From: Massilia sp. R2A-15
GTDB lineage: Bacteria > Pseudomonadota > Gammaproteobacteria > Burkholderiales > Burkholderiaceae_D
Assembly: GCF_030704305.1 (NCBI RefSeq)
Contig: NZ_CP131935.1
Span: 1,860,001-1,924,000, forward strand
Reading direction: 5' to 3'
DNA length: 64,000 nt
Shown here: piece by piece, positions 38,441 to 47,203 of the stretch
How positions within the stretch are numbered: the stretch's first letter is position 1
Layout of the letters: each line of letters opens with the position of its first letter
Translations under genes and position numbers: made by a program
The notes under the pieces: model-generated
Databases searched by the model: none
Told to the model about the DNA's origin: nothing
Seen by the model: the letters and a program-made list of their open reading frames with translations, nothing else

Positions 38441-38652
38441 CAAGTCGAGCAGCGAATTTCCGAGGGGCTATCGATAGCGGTATTATTGATATTCTTAACG
38501 CACGTGAGGCTGTTTCCGCTGCCGCACTTAACCTGTAATGAACGCCATAAAATGAATGCCGCGTGAATCGAAAATGAATCCGCGCCTAGCGCATTACACC
38601 CGGATATAGGAAATGCCGCGGCCGAGCAGAAGCTTTGGTGGGCCGCTCGGAG

Positions 38653-38847
38653 TCATGGTGAATCGTCCTGCGCGAGCACGCGCAGAACAAGACCCGTAAC
38701 GAACGCTAAGATCAGGAGGTACATCGATGACGCGGCGTCGAGTTCTACGCCAGACCACCAATTGTTGAAGCGGCATCCAAATTCATACACAACGATCCAT
38801 GCCAGTAGCAGCGCACCGAGCATGGCTGAGAACAATTTCACTACCAT
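38653..38847 (-). CDS. Small two-helix membrane protein
   Basis: A 64-residue protein behind an unusually strong ribosome site (GGGGGGAGG, 5 bases before the ATG). It has a first hydrophobic helix at about 6-22 (SAMLGALLLAWIVVYEFG) and a second at about 42-58 (YLLILAFVTGLVLRVLA). No family is recognised. The good translation signal and balanced two-helix design support a real gene despite its length. Confidence 0.5.
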   Translation of the reverse strand: MVVKLFSAMLGALLLAWIVVYEFGCRFNNWWSGVELDAASSMYLLILAFVTGLVLRVLAQDDSP

Positions 38848-39156
38848 GACGCCTCCCCCCGCCTCGCGCTAATTGCAACCCATGTGCGTGAATCTGTTAC
38901 CCATCTTGCTATAGCTGTCTGTACGTTGTTTTGACAAAGACCAATACTTACCGAAGTGCAGCTAAGGGCATTTGGAAAGCCCGAATGGCAAAGTCACCTA
39001 ACGCTGCAAGCGGACCGTACACTGAGTTGGACAATACTTGTAGGGCAACCAAGATCCAGACTACGAATGGAGGATAGGGTGGTGGGCAATGATCAATCAG
39101 GCACTGTTTCTCATCGGGAGAGGCTGCTGACAACCTCGCCTCCAGAGTAGAAAAAT

Positions 39157-39182
39157 AGCCCACTTCGCCTGGGCTGTTTTTT
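39157..39182 (+). terminator. Rho-independent terminator without an assigned gene
   Basis: Stem AGCCCA/TGGGCT (39157-39162 and 39170-39175) with a 7-base loop is followed by G and six T on the plus strand. An A-run precedes it, so it could work in both directions. No protein gene with a credible start precedes it on the plus strand. Confidence 0.7.
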
Positions 39183-39352
39183 ACGCGTAATAAACGAAGT
39201 CAATTACGGCATGACGGCTGCGGCCCCAATCCCGCCAATTTTCCAACTGGATATCCTCCTGTGCGGTTTGCTGCTCAAGGTTTTCTCCCCTTAAAAATTC
39301 CAAGCTGACTGTTGTGTTTGGTAAGTGCATGCTTCCTCAAAAGCTGAGGCGT

Positions 39353-39373
39353 GAAATTCCGTTCCGGAATTTC
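39353..39373. promoter_or_regulatory. Inverted repeat upstream of the carbonic-anhydrase-like gene
   Basis: GAAATTCCG and CGGAATTTC flank a 3-base centre, about 100 bases before the ATG at 39470. The symmetry and position fit an operator, but no regulator is known and a hairpin role cannot be excluded. Confidence 0.35.
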
Positions 39374-39469
39374 TAGGGTTCCAAAGTGCCGCTTTAGATG
39401 CGATCTGGCAGTTTTATACTCCACTTCAATCGCACGCCTAACAAGCGCATCGATACGGGGACACTCAGA

Positions 39470-39994
39470 ATGGCCATCTACGAATTAACTGGCGTGACGC
39501 CAACGATCGATCCGAGCGCCTACATCGCGGACGCTGCAACCGTCATTGGAAATTTCACCCTTGCCGCCGGTTCCACCGTCTGGTCCGGCGTCGTCATCCG
39601 CGGTGACAACGAGTTGATCGACATCGGACGGAACGTGAACGTGCAGGAGGGCGCCGTGCTTCATACCGATCCCGGTTATCCGATGACGATCGGCGCGGAC
39701 GTCTCAATCGGCCACCAGGCCGTGCTTCACGGCTGCACGTTAGGCGAGGGCTCGCTGGTGGGCATCCAGGCCGTGATCCTGAATGGCGCAAAAATCGGCA
39801 AGAACTGCCTGGTCGGTGCAGGCGGGTTGATCACCGAGCGCAAGGAGTTTCCGGATAACTCGCTGATCGTCGGCGTCCCGGCGAAAGTGCTGCGCACCTT
39901 GACCGAAGCGGACATCGCGGGCATGCACAAGAACGCATCGGAATATGTAGCGCGCTGCCAGCGCCTTAAGACAGAACTCAAACAGATTGGCTGA
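39470..39994 (+). CDS. Gamma-class carbonic anhydrase family protein
   Basis: A 174-residue left-handed beta-helix protein of the YrdA/gamma-CA group. The hexapeptide repeat pattern runs from about 15 to 150, and the three metal-binding histidines are in place: H65 (VLHTDPG), H82 and H87 (GHQAVLHG). Whether members of this subgroup hydrate CO2 is uncertain; some are acyl-CoA-related or inactive. The start at 39470 gives the standard length; the open frame reaches 24 codons further upstream. Eleven bases downstream begins a broken lyase-like gene. Confidence 0.88.
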   Translation: MAIYELTGVTPTIDPSAYIADAATVIGNFTLAAGSTVWSGVVIRGDNELIDIGRNVNVQEGAVLHTDPGYPMTIGADVSIGHQAVLHGCTLGEGSLVGIQAVILNGAKIGKNCLVGAGGLITERKEFPDNSLIVGVPAKVLRTLTEADIAGMHKNASEYVARCQRLKTELKQIG

Positions 39995-40004
39995 GGAGCG
40001 CTAC

Positions 40005-40392
40005 ATGCAACAGCTACCTTCCTCCGCGGTCGTTCGCGAAGTCGGTTTGCGCGACGGTCTGCAAAGTATCGCCACCGTCATGCCGACCGAGCAAAAGCTC
40101 GAATGGATTCGCGATGCTTACGCCGCGGGCCTGCGTGAAATTGAAGTCGGCTCGTTCGTGCCTGCGAAGCTGCTTCCACAGCTCGCCGACATCGCCGACC
40201 TGCTGGCGTTTGCGAACACCCTGCCGGGCCTGCGCGCCTCGGTATTGGTGCCGAACCTCAAGCGGCATCGATATCGCGCGGCTGCTAGGACTGCGCGCAA
40301 AGGTCGCCGGATGGCTCGCCGGCGAGACGCTCCATGGGGACATGCATCTTGCAGGGCTGCCAAAAACTTTTTCAACTGCGGCATACGCCTGA
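40005..40392 (+). pseudogene. HMG-CoA-lyase-like gene with a large internal deletion
   Basis: From the ATG at 40005 (behind GAGGAG) about 84 codons read as the N-terminus of an HMG-CoA-lyase/aldolase-type barrel: VVREVGLRDGLQS, LREIEVGSFVPAK. At about 40262 the frame changes and reads what looks like the C-terminal end of the same family (IDIARLLGLRAKVAGWLAGE, then AGLPKTF) to a TGA at 40390-40392. Roughly 170 central residues are missing compared with the normal 300, so this is an internal deletion with a frameshift. Assignment of the second part is inference. Confidence 0.65.
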
Positions 40393-40894
40393 TACACGGG
40401 ACACGAAAATGCAGACTACAGATACCCAAACTGCGCAACTGTTGATTCCTAACTCAGCAATACGGCATGCAAAGCCGCTTCACAAGGACGAGACTATGGG
40501 CCCATGGCTGACCGCGGTCACAGGAGCACTTGTCCCAACCGTCAATTCAAATCCTGCGAAGAATTCGTATTGTCTTGAGAGTTTCTCGCTTGTCCAAAGA
40601 ACAAGGTTGGCAAATTTTAAGTGTCCGGCCAGAAAGTTCCCGCACGGCATTCACCCCAGGTGTCGAATCATCGGCGTAAAATCACTTGAACGCCAAACGC
40701 GCCTTACTCCTCATTGAGTAAGCCATAGTAAGGGTATAGGTAAGGGTATGCGGAAAAATCAATCTCGGCGAAAGCCAGTATCCGTGCGGGTCGCACGTCT
40801 CAATACGAATCCCACCGTCGCCTTTGTATAGCGCAGTGGCGTTGGGACTGATTAGGATTGAATTTAAGCAGAAGACGGATGGGCATCGCCGAAA
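40393..40894. other. Gap at the edge of the integrase island
   Basis: About 500 bases, less GC-rich than the surroundings, with no credible gene. It holds an inverted repeat TTACTC/GAGTAA (40704-40721) and right after it a direct repeat of GTAAGGGTAT (40728-40737 and 40740-40749). Such paired short repeats near an integrase could be arm-type binding sites or an old attachment region. This is not proven. Confidence 0.45.
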
Positions 40895-42058
40895 CTACAA
40901 TACTAATTTGGCAAGCGCATCTGCGGCGATTTGACCGCGCAGATGTCCATAATGCTTTTCGATCATGGCGACAGAAGTCCCACTAATCTGCGCGACGGTA
41001 AGCAGGTCCAATCCTCCGTGAACCAGATCTGTGATGACACTGTGACGTAACGTATATGCAGTGGTGCTCTCGGGAAGGCCGGCCCTCGCAGCGGCGTCTT
41101 TTAATGGCCACTTCCATGCATCCTTGTTCCATGCCTGTCCATTCGCACGGGCGAGGAGGGGAGCGTCGGCAATTCTGTCTTCGGCCGCTGTAGCGAGCAG
41201 ATTTGCGGTCTCGCGAGGAAGCTTAATGCTTCTGCTTCCCCCGCTCTTATCCCTCCCCACATTCAGCACGTTCAAGCGGCGATCGAAATCTGCTACGGTG
41301 AGCGCAGCAAGAGCGCCCGGCCGAAGCGGCAACAGCGATAGACCTTGCAAGAATAGCGCTAAATCGGCGGGCGCAGATCGCAGAAAGCGCCGGCGCTGAT
41401 CGCGATCGAGATACAGCTGGCGCCGTTTGGTGGCATTCTCGAACGCCTTCAATGGTTCGCGCCATGCCCGATCGGACCCTAGCAACCCGTTCGCGTAAGC
41501 GTAATTGAGCGCCGCACGAACTGCGGCGATGTCTCTGTTCACGGTGCTCTTTGAACGTAGTCGAGTATCGCCTCGTCTATTGATGGTCACTGGCGTGGCG
41601 ACCATACGCCTACGGTAGGCCTGGACATCATCGCGATTGAGGCTGCGTAACTCGATCGTTTCAATGGGGTCGCCGAGAACCCAACGTTCATAGCGACTGT
41701 TTAAATCCCGGGCAGCCTTTCCATCCTTGACACCGAGTATCCATTCAACGTACTGAGTGCACGCATCCCACACAGTGGCATTAGTAACTGCGTGGACAGG
41801 CCGGTCGTTGGCCACAGTGCGAGCCGCGTCCGCCGCGCGATCGAAGCGCTCCGCTCCCGAAAAATGCTCCAGTGTGCCCATACCGCTTTCAATCTCGGCT
41901 CCCAACCCGTCTCGGAAACGAACGAGCCAAGTTCCAGCTGAGCGGGTGGACATCTTGCGAAATCCAACGTAGAGCCCTTGACTGACGCGAGCCCAGTATG
42001 GTTCGCGGCGAACTGGCAGTCTGGCGCGACCTGAAACGGTGTCGATCCTGTTAGGCAT
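40895..42058 (-). CDS. Tyrosine recombinase (phage/island integrase)
   Basis: A 387-residue integrase with an N-terminal arm-binding part, a SAM-like core-binding domain (about 100-190) and a catalytic domain. The active-site pattern is visible: first arginine in LLPLRPGALAALTVADFD, the LRHSV box with the second arginine, and the nucleophile tyrosine in IEKHYGHLRG. It would integrate or excise a mobile element at a tRNA-type site. A tRNA 3'-end fragment lies 190 bases upstream of its start. No other mobility genes are visible, so it is probably the last gene of a decayed island. Confidence 0.9.
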   Translation of the reverse strand: MPNRIDTVSGRARLPVRREPYWARVSQGLYVGFRKMSTRSAGTWLVRFRDGLGAEIESGMGTLEHFSGAERFDRAADAARTVANDRPVHAVTNATVWDACTQYVEWILGVKDGKAARDLNSRYERWVLGDPIETIELRSLNRDDVQAYRRRMVATPVTINRRGDTRLRSKSTVNRDIAAVRAALNYAYANGLLGSDRAWREPLKAFENATKRRQLYLDRDQRRRFLRSAPADLALFLQGLSLLPLRPGALAALTVADFDRRLNVLNVGRDKSGGSRSIKLPRETANLLATAAEDRIADAPLLARANGQAWNKDAWKWPLKDAAARAGLPESTTAYTLRHSVITDLVHGGLDLLTVAQISGTSVAMIEKHYGHLRGQIAADALAKLVL

Positions 42059-42245
42059 GATCGTCCAAATGAGTCATCTGGCGGTTTGACACCAATGGCC
42101 ACGTCGAAGTTCACCACAGAAAATGTACGGGAAAAGTACGGGAAATCGCGTCGGACTCCGGCGAACTTTGACGGACAAAAAATGGGCGTTCTCCTATGAG
42201 ACGCCTGTTCCGCTGGAGTCCGCACACGTCTAGGGCCCAACATTC

Positions 42246-42287
42246 ACACTGCAGGGGTCGCAAGTTCGAAACTTGCACTTCCCACCA
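42246..42287 (+). repeat. tRNA 3'-end fragment, probable attachment-site remnant
   Basis: The sequence folds as a complete T-arm (GCAAG-TTCGAAA-CTTGC, 42260-42276) followed by ACTTCCC-A-CCA, the 3' strand of an acceptor stem with CCA. No matching 5' half (GGGAAGT) or anticodon arm lies upstream, so it is not a gene. The GGGGTCGCAAGTTCGAA run resembles proline tRNAs, but the identity is uncertain. It is followed by a terminator, as a native tRNA gene end would be. This fits the displaced 3' end left when an element inserted to its left. Confidence 0.65.
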
Positions 42288-42304
42288 AGAATACGCTGTA
42301 CATC

Positions 42305-42338
42305 AAAGGCTTGTGAGTTTTGCTCACAGGCCTTTTTT
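42305..42338 (+). terminator. Rho-independent terminator behind the tRNA fragment
   Basis: A long stem (AAAGGC-T-TGTGAG against CTCACA-G-GCCTTT, one G-T wobble) with a short T-rich loop ends in a run of six T. It lies 18 bases after the tRNA-like CCA and was probably the terminator of the original tRNA gene. Confidence 0.8.
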
Positions 42339-42463
42339 GCGTTTGGTGCTGGAGGATTCGTGAAGACGAACCAGATGTACACTACGCTCCGGCTTGGGGT
42401 GCGTTGCCGGGAAAGCGAGCTGTGTAACTCGTGTAGATTGAGCTCGCCAGCACGGGGGATGTG

Positions 42464-42934
42464 TCATGCCACGTGGTTGATGCAGAAATTAACGGCAATC
42501 TCGTCCCAGTTAGGCATGTGCCTCCGCCACAGTCGCGGGCTGCGCGATCCATCTGCAGCATGCAGATAACATCTCAGAATATCGGCGCCGGAAAACTCAA
42601 GGATGTTGGGATCTTCGCCCATTCTCTCCACCAGTGCTGCAGGCGGCTGGATGTGCAGGAACGCCACCCCATGAGGCGAAGATGAATCGAACACCCTGAA
42701 TGCCCAGCCACTTTTCTGTGCGCATACGTGATCGATGTGATGAGGCGGAACGTGCTGAAAACGAGGTTGGGCGATAGACAGGTCGATCACCTCATTTGGC
42801 GAAAGCAATGCCCAATTTGACCCGTCCGGTCCCTGCTTCATGGCTGGATGGAGCAATGTACCGCCGGTAAACGTGCATACTTTCTTCCCGGGCCCGAACT
42901 GATTCACGGGCCCGTTTAATATAAAGGTAGGCAT
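42464..42934 (-). CDS. Hypothetical protein in the island region
   Basis: This 156-residue protein starts at an ATG 5 bases after GGAG. It is soluble, with a Pro/Gly-rich start (ILNGPVNQFGPGKKVCTFTGG), several His-Pro elements (VPPHHIDHVC) and three further cysteines. No family is recognised. The base composition is less GC-rich than the core genes, in keeping with an acquired origin beside the integrase. Confidence 0.6.
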   Translation of the reverse strand: MPTFILNGPVNQFGPGKKVCTFTGGTLLHPAMKQGPDGSNWALLSPNEVIDLSIAQPRFQHVPPHHIDHVCAQKSGWAFRVFDSSSPHGVAFLHIQPPAALVERMGEDPNILEFSGADILRCYLHAADGSRSPRLWRRHMPNWDEIAVNFCINHVA

Positions 42935-43202
42935 AGCGCTCCAATACGGCGTTGGGAATCTGAACCGAGTAGCCAGAATAGATAAGCTGCCGCCCTGTGC
43001 GTAGCTATCAATGTTGAGAGTATCCTGCGGTGAGGGGCTCTACCGGGCTACACAAGGTCACGGCGGGTGTGTGATTTCGAGGCCCATCCAATGGATCGAC
43101 CAAGTGAGTACTATTGGACCTACTTTGTTGGCTCTGAATTATTCCGCTAACGTTGCAATTCGTTAAACTTACGCATTGCAACCACTTTGGAATTTTTCTA
43201 CG

Positions 43203-43520
43203 ATGAACCCATTCAGTCTTGCGATCCCTTTTGGACTTCTCGGTCCAGCGTTTGCAGTAGGTGTCTTCGCGTATGCATGGAGTGGCTCGCTTCGACATCT
43301 TTGGTGGTTTGTCGGAATTGGAGGAGTAGCCTCGTACGTCCTGATGGCGATGTGCCTTACGTGGGCACTTTCCGACATCGGCATTTCAGGCAACTTAACT
43401 GTGTTGCCAAAGCCGGCACTCGATCCGCTCGCGATCCGCTATCTCTCGTTCATGCTTGTATGGCTCGTAGGCAGTTCCGTCATCCTATTCCTCACGCGGC
43501 ATCTGTTAGCGAAGATATAA
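43203..43520 (+). CDS. Small three-helix membrane protein, unknown function
   Basis: A 105-residue protein with three hydrophobic helices at about 4-26 (LAIPFGLLGPAFAVGVFAYA), 32-52 (WWFVGIGGVASYVLMAMCL) and 78-98 (FMLVWLVGSSVILFLTRH). The ATG at 43203 is preferred because it starts the first helix properly; the open frame begins nine codons earlier. The ribosome site is weak. No family is recognised. It lies at the right edge of the less GC-rich stretch. Confidence 0.55.
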   Translation: MNPFSLAIPFGLLGPAFAVGVFAYAWSGSLRHLWWFVGIGGVASYVLMAMCLTWALSDIGISGNLTVLPKPALDPLAIRYLSFMLVWLVGSSVILFLTRHLLAKI

Positions 43521-43608
43521 AGTCAGCTTGCTTCACATGTTCGCTATGGGCTTTTGATGGCCGGAGATTGGCGTTATCAACCGCCGTCAGCGCGCACTCG
43601 GCATTGGT

Positions 43609-46463
43609 TCAGCCGGCCGGCACGAGCGGTGCAAGCAAGTCGAACAGCGCAGCCGAGTCGACCGGCTTGACCATGTGATGATCGAATCCGGCAGCGAGCG
43701 TGTTGCCCCTGTCGTGCGCGCCGCCGTAGCCGGTCGCGGCGATCAGCAGCGCCTCCGCGGTGTCATGGTGCTGGCGCAAGCGCCTGGCCAACTCGTTGCC
43801 GTCCATGTCGGGCAACCCGATGTCGAGGATGCAGACGGCCGGCTTGTCGCGCCGCGCGCGCTCCAGTCCCCGAGCTCCGTTGTGCTCGACGAGCACTTCG
43901 TGGCCGGCCGCTTCGAGCAGCATCGCCAGCATTTCCGCGGCATCGACATTGTCGTCGACCAGCAAAATGCGCAGCTTGCGCGCCGCCGCGCCGCGACCAT
44001 CGTGCGGCTCTTCCTTCGCGGCCTTGAGCTGGACCGGATCGACGCGCGGCAGCGATACCGTGAAGCGGCTGCCGGTGGCGGCGCCGCCGCTGTGGCAGGT
44101 CACCGAGCCGCCATGCAGCATGATCAGGCTGCGGACCAGCGCCAGGCCGATCCCGAGGCCGCCCTGGGTCCGGTCGGACGTTCTGGCCGCCTGCGAAAAC
44201 AGGTCGAACACGTAGGGCTGCAATTCCTCCGCAACGCCCACGCCATTGTCCTCTACGCTCAGAATGACCGAGCTGGCCGTCGCCTCCGTGTGGATGACGA
44301 TGCGGCCTCCAGGCGGCGTGTATTTGACCGCGTTGTTCAGCAAGTTGGACAGCACCTGCACCAGCCGGATATGGTCGCCGATGACGTACGCCGAATCGGC
44401 CGACGAGATGACGGTCAGCTCGTGGTTCCTTGCCTCGACCAGCGGGCGCACCTGTTCCACCGCGTCCGCCACCACGCGCTTGATGTCGAGCGAATGGTCT
44501 TCCAGTTCGATCAGGCCGCGCGTGACGCGCGAAATGTCGAGAAGGTCGGCCACCAGGCTGGACATGTGCTCGACCTGGCGGGAGATCACGGCGCTGGTCT
44601 TGCGGATGCGCTCTTCGCCCAGGTTGGCGATCGTCAGCAGGTCGGCCGCGGCGCGAATCGGCGCAAGCGGATTGCGCAGTTCATGGGCCAGCATGGCGAG
44701 GAATTCGTCCTTGCGCCGGTGCTCTTCCTGCAGCGTTTCATACAGGCGCGCGTTCTCGAAGCCGCTGGCGGCAATCGACGCGAGCTGCGTCAGGATCGCT
44801 TCGTCCTCTTCCGAAAATTCGCCCTCGACCTTGTCGCAGGCCTGCAGGATGCCGATGTTGGATCCATCCTGGGCCTTGAGCGGTACCGCCATCCATCCGC
44901 TGGCGCGATCGGCTTCGCTGCCCAATCCTGTCCAGCCGGGATGCGCCAGCAGTGCGTCTCGCGTCAGGCGCAAGGGCTGGTTGCCGCGGCAGACCATCGC
45001 GCACAGCTGCGGGCCGGCGGGACCGCTGGAGATGCCCGCGTATTTTCCCGACACCGACGCGGCATTGATTGCGCGGGCGCGGTTATCGTGTGTATCGAAC
45101 GAGATCGCGGCCTGGTGCACGTCGAGGATGTCGCGCACGATGTCGACCAGCTCCGCGGCAATGACATCCATCGACGCGGAGGTGTGCAGCTGGTTCGACG
45201 CCGCCGCCACCTTGGCCAGCACCGCGGAATGGCGGCGCTCCGCGCGCAGTCTGCGCGCCAGCTCGGACTCGACCAGCTTGACGTCGTGAATGTCGGTGTT
45301 CGAACCGATCCACATCGCCAGGCGCCCGGCCTCGTCGTGCACCGGCACGGCGCGCGACAGGTGCCAGCGGAAGTGGCCGTCCGCGCGCAGGAAGCGCTGT
45401 TCGACCTGGAGTTCGGCGCCGTTCGCGAGCGCCTCTTGCCACAGCCGGACGCTCACATCAACATCGTCCGGATGGATGATCTGCGTCCAGTTCCAATCGC
45501 GCATCGAGCCGGCCTCCAGCCCGGTGAACTGGCTCCAGGCCGGGTTGAGGTAATCGACGTTGCCGTCCGCCGTGGTGGTGAAGATCTTCTGCTGCATCGA
45601 GTCCAGCAGCAGCCGCAGCCGCCGTTCGCTTTGGCGCACGGCTTCCGCGCGCGCCGCTGCTCGGTGATATCGGTGTTCGTGCCGATCCATTCGCGGATCG
45701 ACCCGTCCTGATGGCGCAGCGGCACGGCGCGCACGCTGGTCCAGCGGTACTCGCCGTCGGCGCGGCGCACGCGGTACTCGACGTTGTAGATCGATTGGGC
45801 GGCAACGCTGGCGCGCCACACCGCGGCGGTGCGCGCGCGATCGTCTGGATGCACGGCGTCGAGCCAGCCCACGCCTTTCCATTCATCGTAGGTCTGCCCC
45901 GTGAATGCGCGCCAGCTCGGCGAGTCCTCGGTGATCATGCCGTCACCGGCGCTGGTCCACACCATCTGGCTGCTGGCGATGACGAGGGACCGGAAGCGCT
46001 CTTCGGACAGGCGCAGCGTCTCTTCGGACTCGACACGTTCGGTGATGTCTTCGTGCATGAGGATTACTTCGACGACGCGGCCGGAGGCGTCCTTGATCGG
46101 CTGTGCGCACGCAGTGACCCAGCGCGGGCGGGCGATGATGCCCAGCTCCGCCGGGTCGTACAGGATCGCCGGGATATCGACCGCTTCGCCAGCGAAAGCG
46201 CGCAGCAGGTAGGCGGTCACTCCCTTGGCCTGGAGCTGCGGGTCGGTCAGCAAATTGTAGCCGCCGTGAAGCACGTACTCCTTGAGCGCATCGCCGAACG
46301 TACCTTGCCACAATGCTTCCCACGCCCGGTTGACTTGCAGCGTGAAGCCGTCGGCCGACAGCAGCTGCATGCTGATGGGGGCCTGGTCGAACACTTCGCG
46401 GAACCGGATGTCCGAGCTCGCAGCAGGGGGTGGAGCTACGCTCATAGGTCTGGTGTCATCCAT
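43609..46463 (-). pseudogene. PAS/GAF hybrid histidine kinase interrupted by one frameshift
   Basis: Two frames make one hybrid kinase of about 950 residues. From 46463 to about 45650 there are two PAS domains (FREVFDQAPISMQLLSADG; MVWTSAGDGMITEDSPSWR). From about 45650 to 43609 follow a third PAS, a GAF domain (SGWMAVPLKAQDGSNIGILQ), HisKA with LAHELRNPLAP, an ATPase domain (DNGVGV, GGLGIGLALV) and a receiver (ILDIGLPDMDG, KPVD). The break is a one-base indel in the alternating GC run at 45646-45655, between TDITEQRR and AEAVRQSERR. Apart from this, everything is conserved, so it could be recent, phase-variable or an assembly error. Confidence 0.8.
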
Positions 46464-46533
46464 TGGTGAGTGCCGCAAGGCGGGGCGCGGCCGGCGAAAA
46501 ATTATAGCAGGAAGGTAACTTAATTAACAAAAA

Positions 46534-46567
46534 GAAAGGCCGGTGAAGCTTCTCACCGGCCTTTTCG
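46534..46567 (-). terminator. Rho-independent terminator
   Basis: A ten-pair stem (GGCCGGTGAG against CTTCACCGGCC on the minus strand, one imperfect pair near the loop) lies between the receiver gene and the hybrid kinase. An interrupted T-run follows on the minus strand (plus-strand AACAAAAAGAAA) and TTTT follows on the plus strand. It ends the transcript of the single-domain receiver and insulates the kinase gene downstream. Confidence 0.8.
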
Positions 46568-46616
46568 TCGAAAGCGCACGCCCGGCGCGGCGCCGGGTTC
46601 AAGTGGGGTCGTCGAT

Positions 46617-47000
46617 TTACTGGGACGCGGCGAGCAGCGATCGCACTCGCGCAATCAGTTCGCTTGGTTCGAAAGGCGCCGCCAGATAGGAGTCGGCGCC
46701 GGCTGCCATGCCAAGCCGCGTGTCGTGCAGGCTCACCAGCGCCGCTGAAGTCTGCAGCACCAGCACGCCGTGCGTGGCGGGATCGGCCTTGAGGCGGCGG
46801 CATACTTCCGCACCGGAGATATCCGGCAACTTGACATCGAGCAGGACGAGCCTGGGGAGCAGCTTGGCTACCATCATCATTGCGTCGATGCCATTCGAGG
46901 CCTCCTGCACGGCAAAACCCGCGTTCATCAGGAGGCGCGTCTTTGCGTGGCGGGCGGCATCGTTGTCGTCGACGTTGAGGATGAGGGGATGGGGAATCAT
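46617..47000 (-). CDS. Single-domain response regulator with an atypical receiver
   Basis: A 127-residue protein that is only a receiver domain: acidic pair D11-D12 (NVDDND), phospho-acceptor D55 in LVLLDVKLPD, and the Thr/Ser switch in LQTSAA. The conserved lysine before the last helix is replaced: DSYLAAPFE instead of DDYxxKPF. It is closely similar to the first receiver of the hybrid kinase at 50637-52538 (both have NVDDND, LLDVKLPDI, VCRR, KADPAT, VLVLQTSAAL and SYLAAP). It has no output domain, so it probably acts as a phosphate shuttle or sink or by protein contact. The ATG at 47000 fits the domain start. Confidence 0.88.
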   Translation of the reverse strand: MIPHPLILNVDDNDAARHAKTRLLMNAGFAVQEASNGIDAMMMVAKLLPRLVLLDVKLPDISGAEVCRRLKADPATHGVLVLQTSAALVSLHDTRLGMAAGADSYLAAPFEPSELIARVRSLLAASQ

Positions 47001-47203
47001 GAAGGCGATGGAGAGGGGGGCGGCGCAATGTTGCGGGACGAAGCATCCATTATACGGCGCGGGACGACATCTGCGTAAGTAGTTGTCGCCCTCTGCCATC
47101 GTTAAGCAGCGCACAGAGGCTTGCCCCCTCAGGCCTCACAGTTGTTGTTCCGCCTTCATGCCGGTTTCGTCCACCCGCACCATTCTCCAGAAAGAAGAAA
47201 ACA

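Larger units (their letters stand above)
38848..39469. other. Gap with an orphan terminator and a palindrome
   Basis: About 620 bases with no convincing protein gene. Two elements stand out: a rightward hairpin terminator at 39157-39182 with no gene in front of it, and a 9-bp inverted repeat at 39353-39373. A TTGACA-like box occurs at 38932-38937, but no good -10 follows. A small RNA ending at the terminator is possible. Confidence 0.4.

Noticed and set aside
38948..39163. A 71-codon minus-strand frame with a hydrophobic segment
   Set aside because: Its first codons lie within the hairpin terminator at 39157-39182 and there is no ribosome site.
40334..40717. A 127-codon plus-strand frame after the broken lyase
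   Set aside because: It starts within the pseudogene, has no ribosome site and no recognisable content.
40704..40749. A CRISPR-like or iteron array
   Set aside because: There are only two 10-base direct repeats with a 2-base spacer and one short inverted repeat, too few for either.
42180..42287. A complete tRNA gene
   Set aside because: Only the T-arm and the acceptor 3' strand are present; no pairing 5' acceptor, D-arm or anticodon arm could be found upstream.
43675..45711. A 678-codon open frame on the plus strand
   Set aside because: It is antisense to the hybrid kinase, whose minus-strand frame has clear PAS, GAF, HisKA and receiver motifs.
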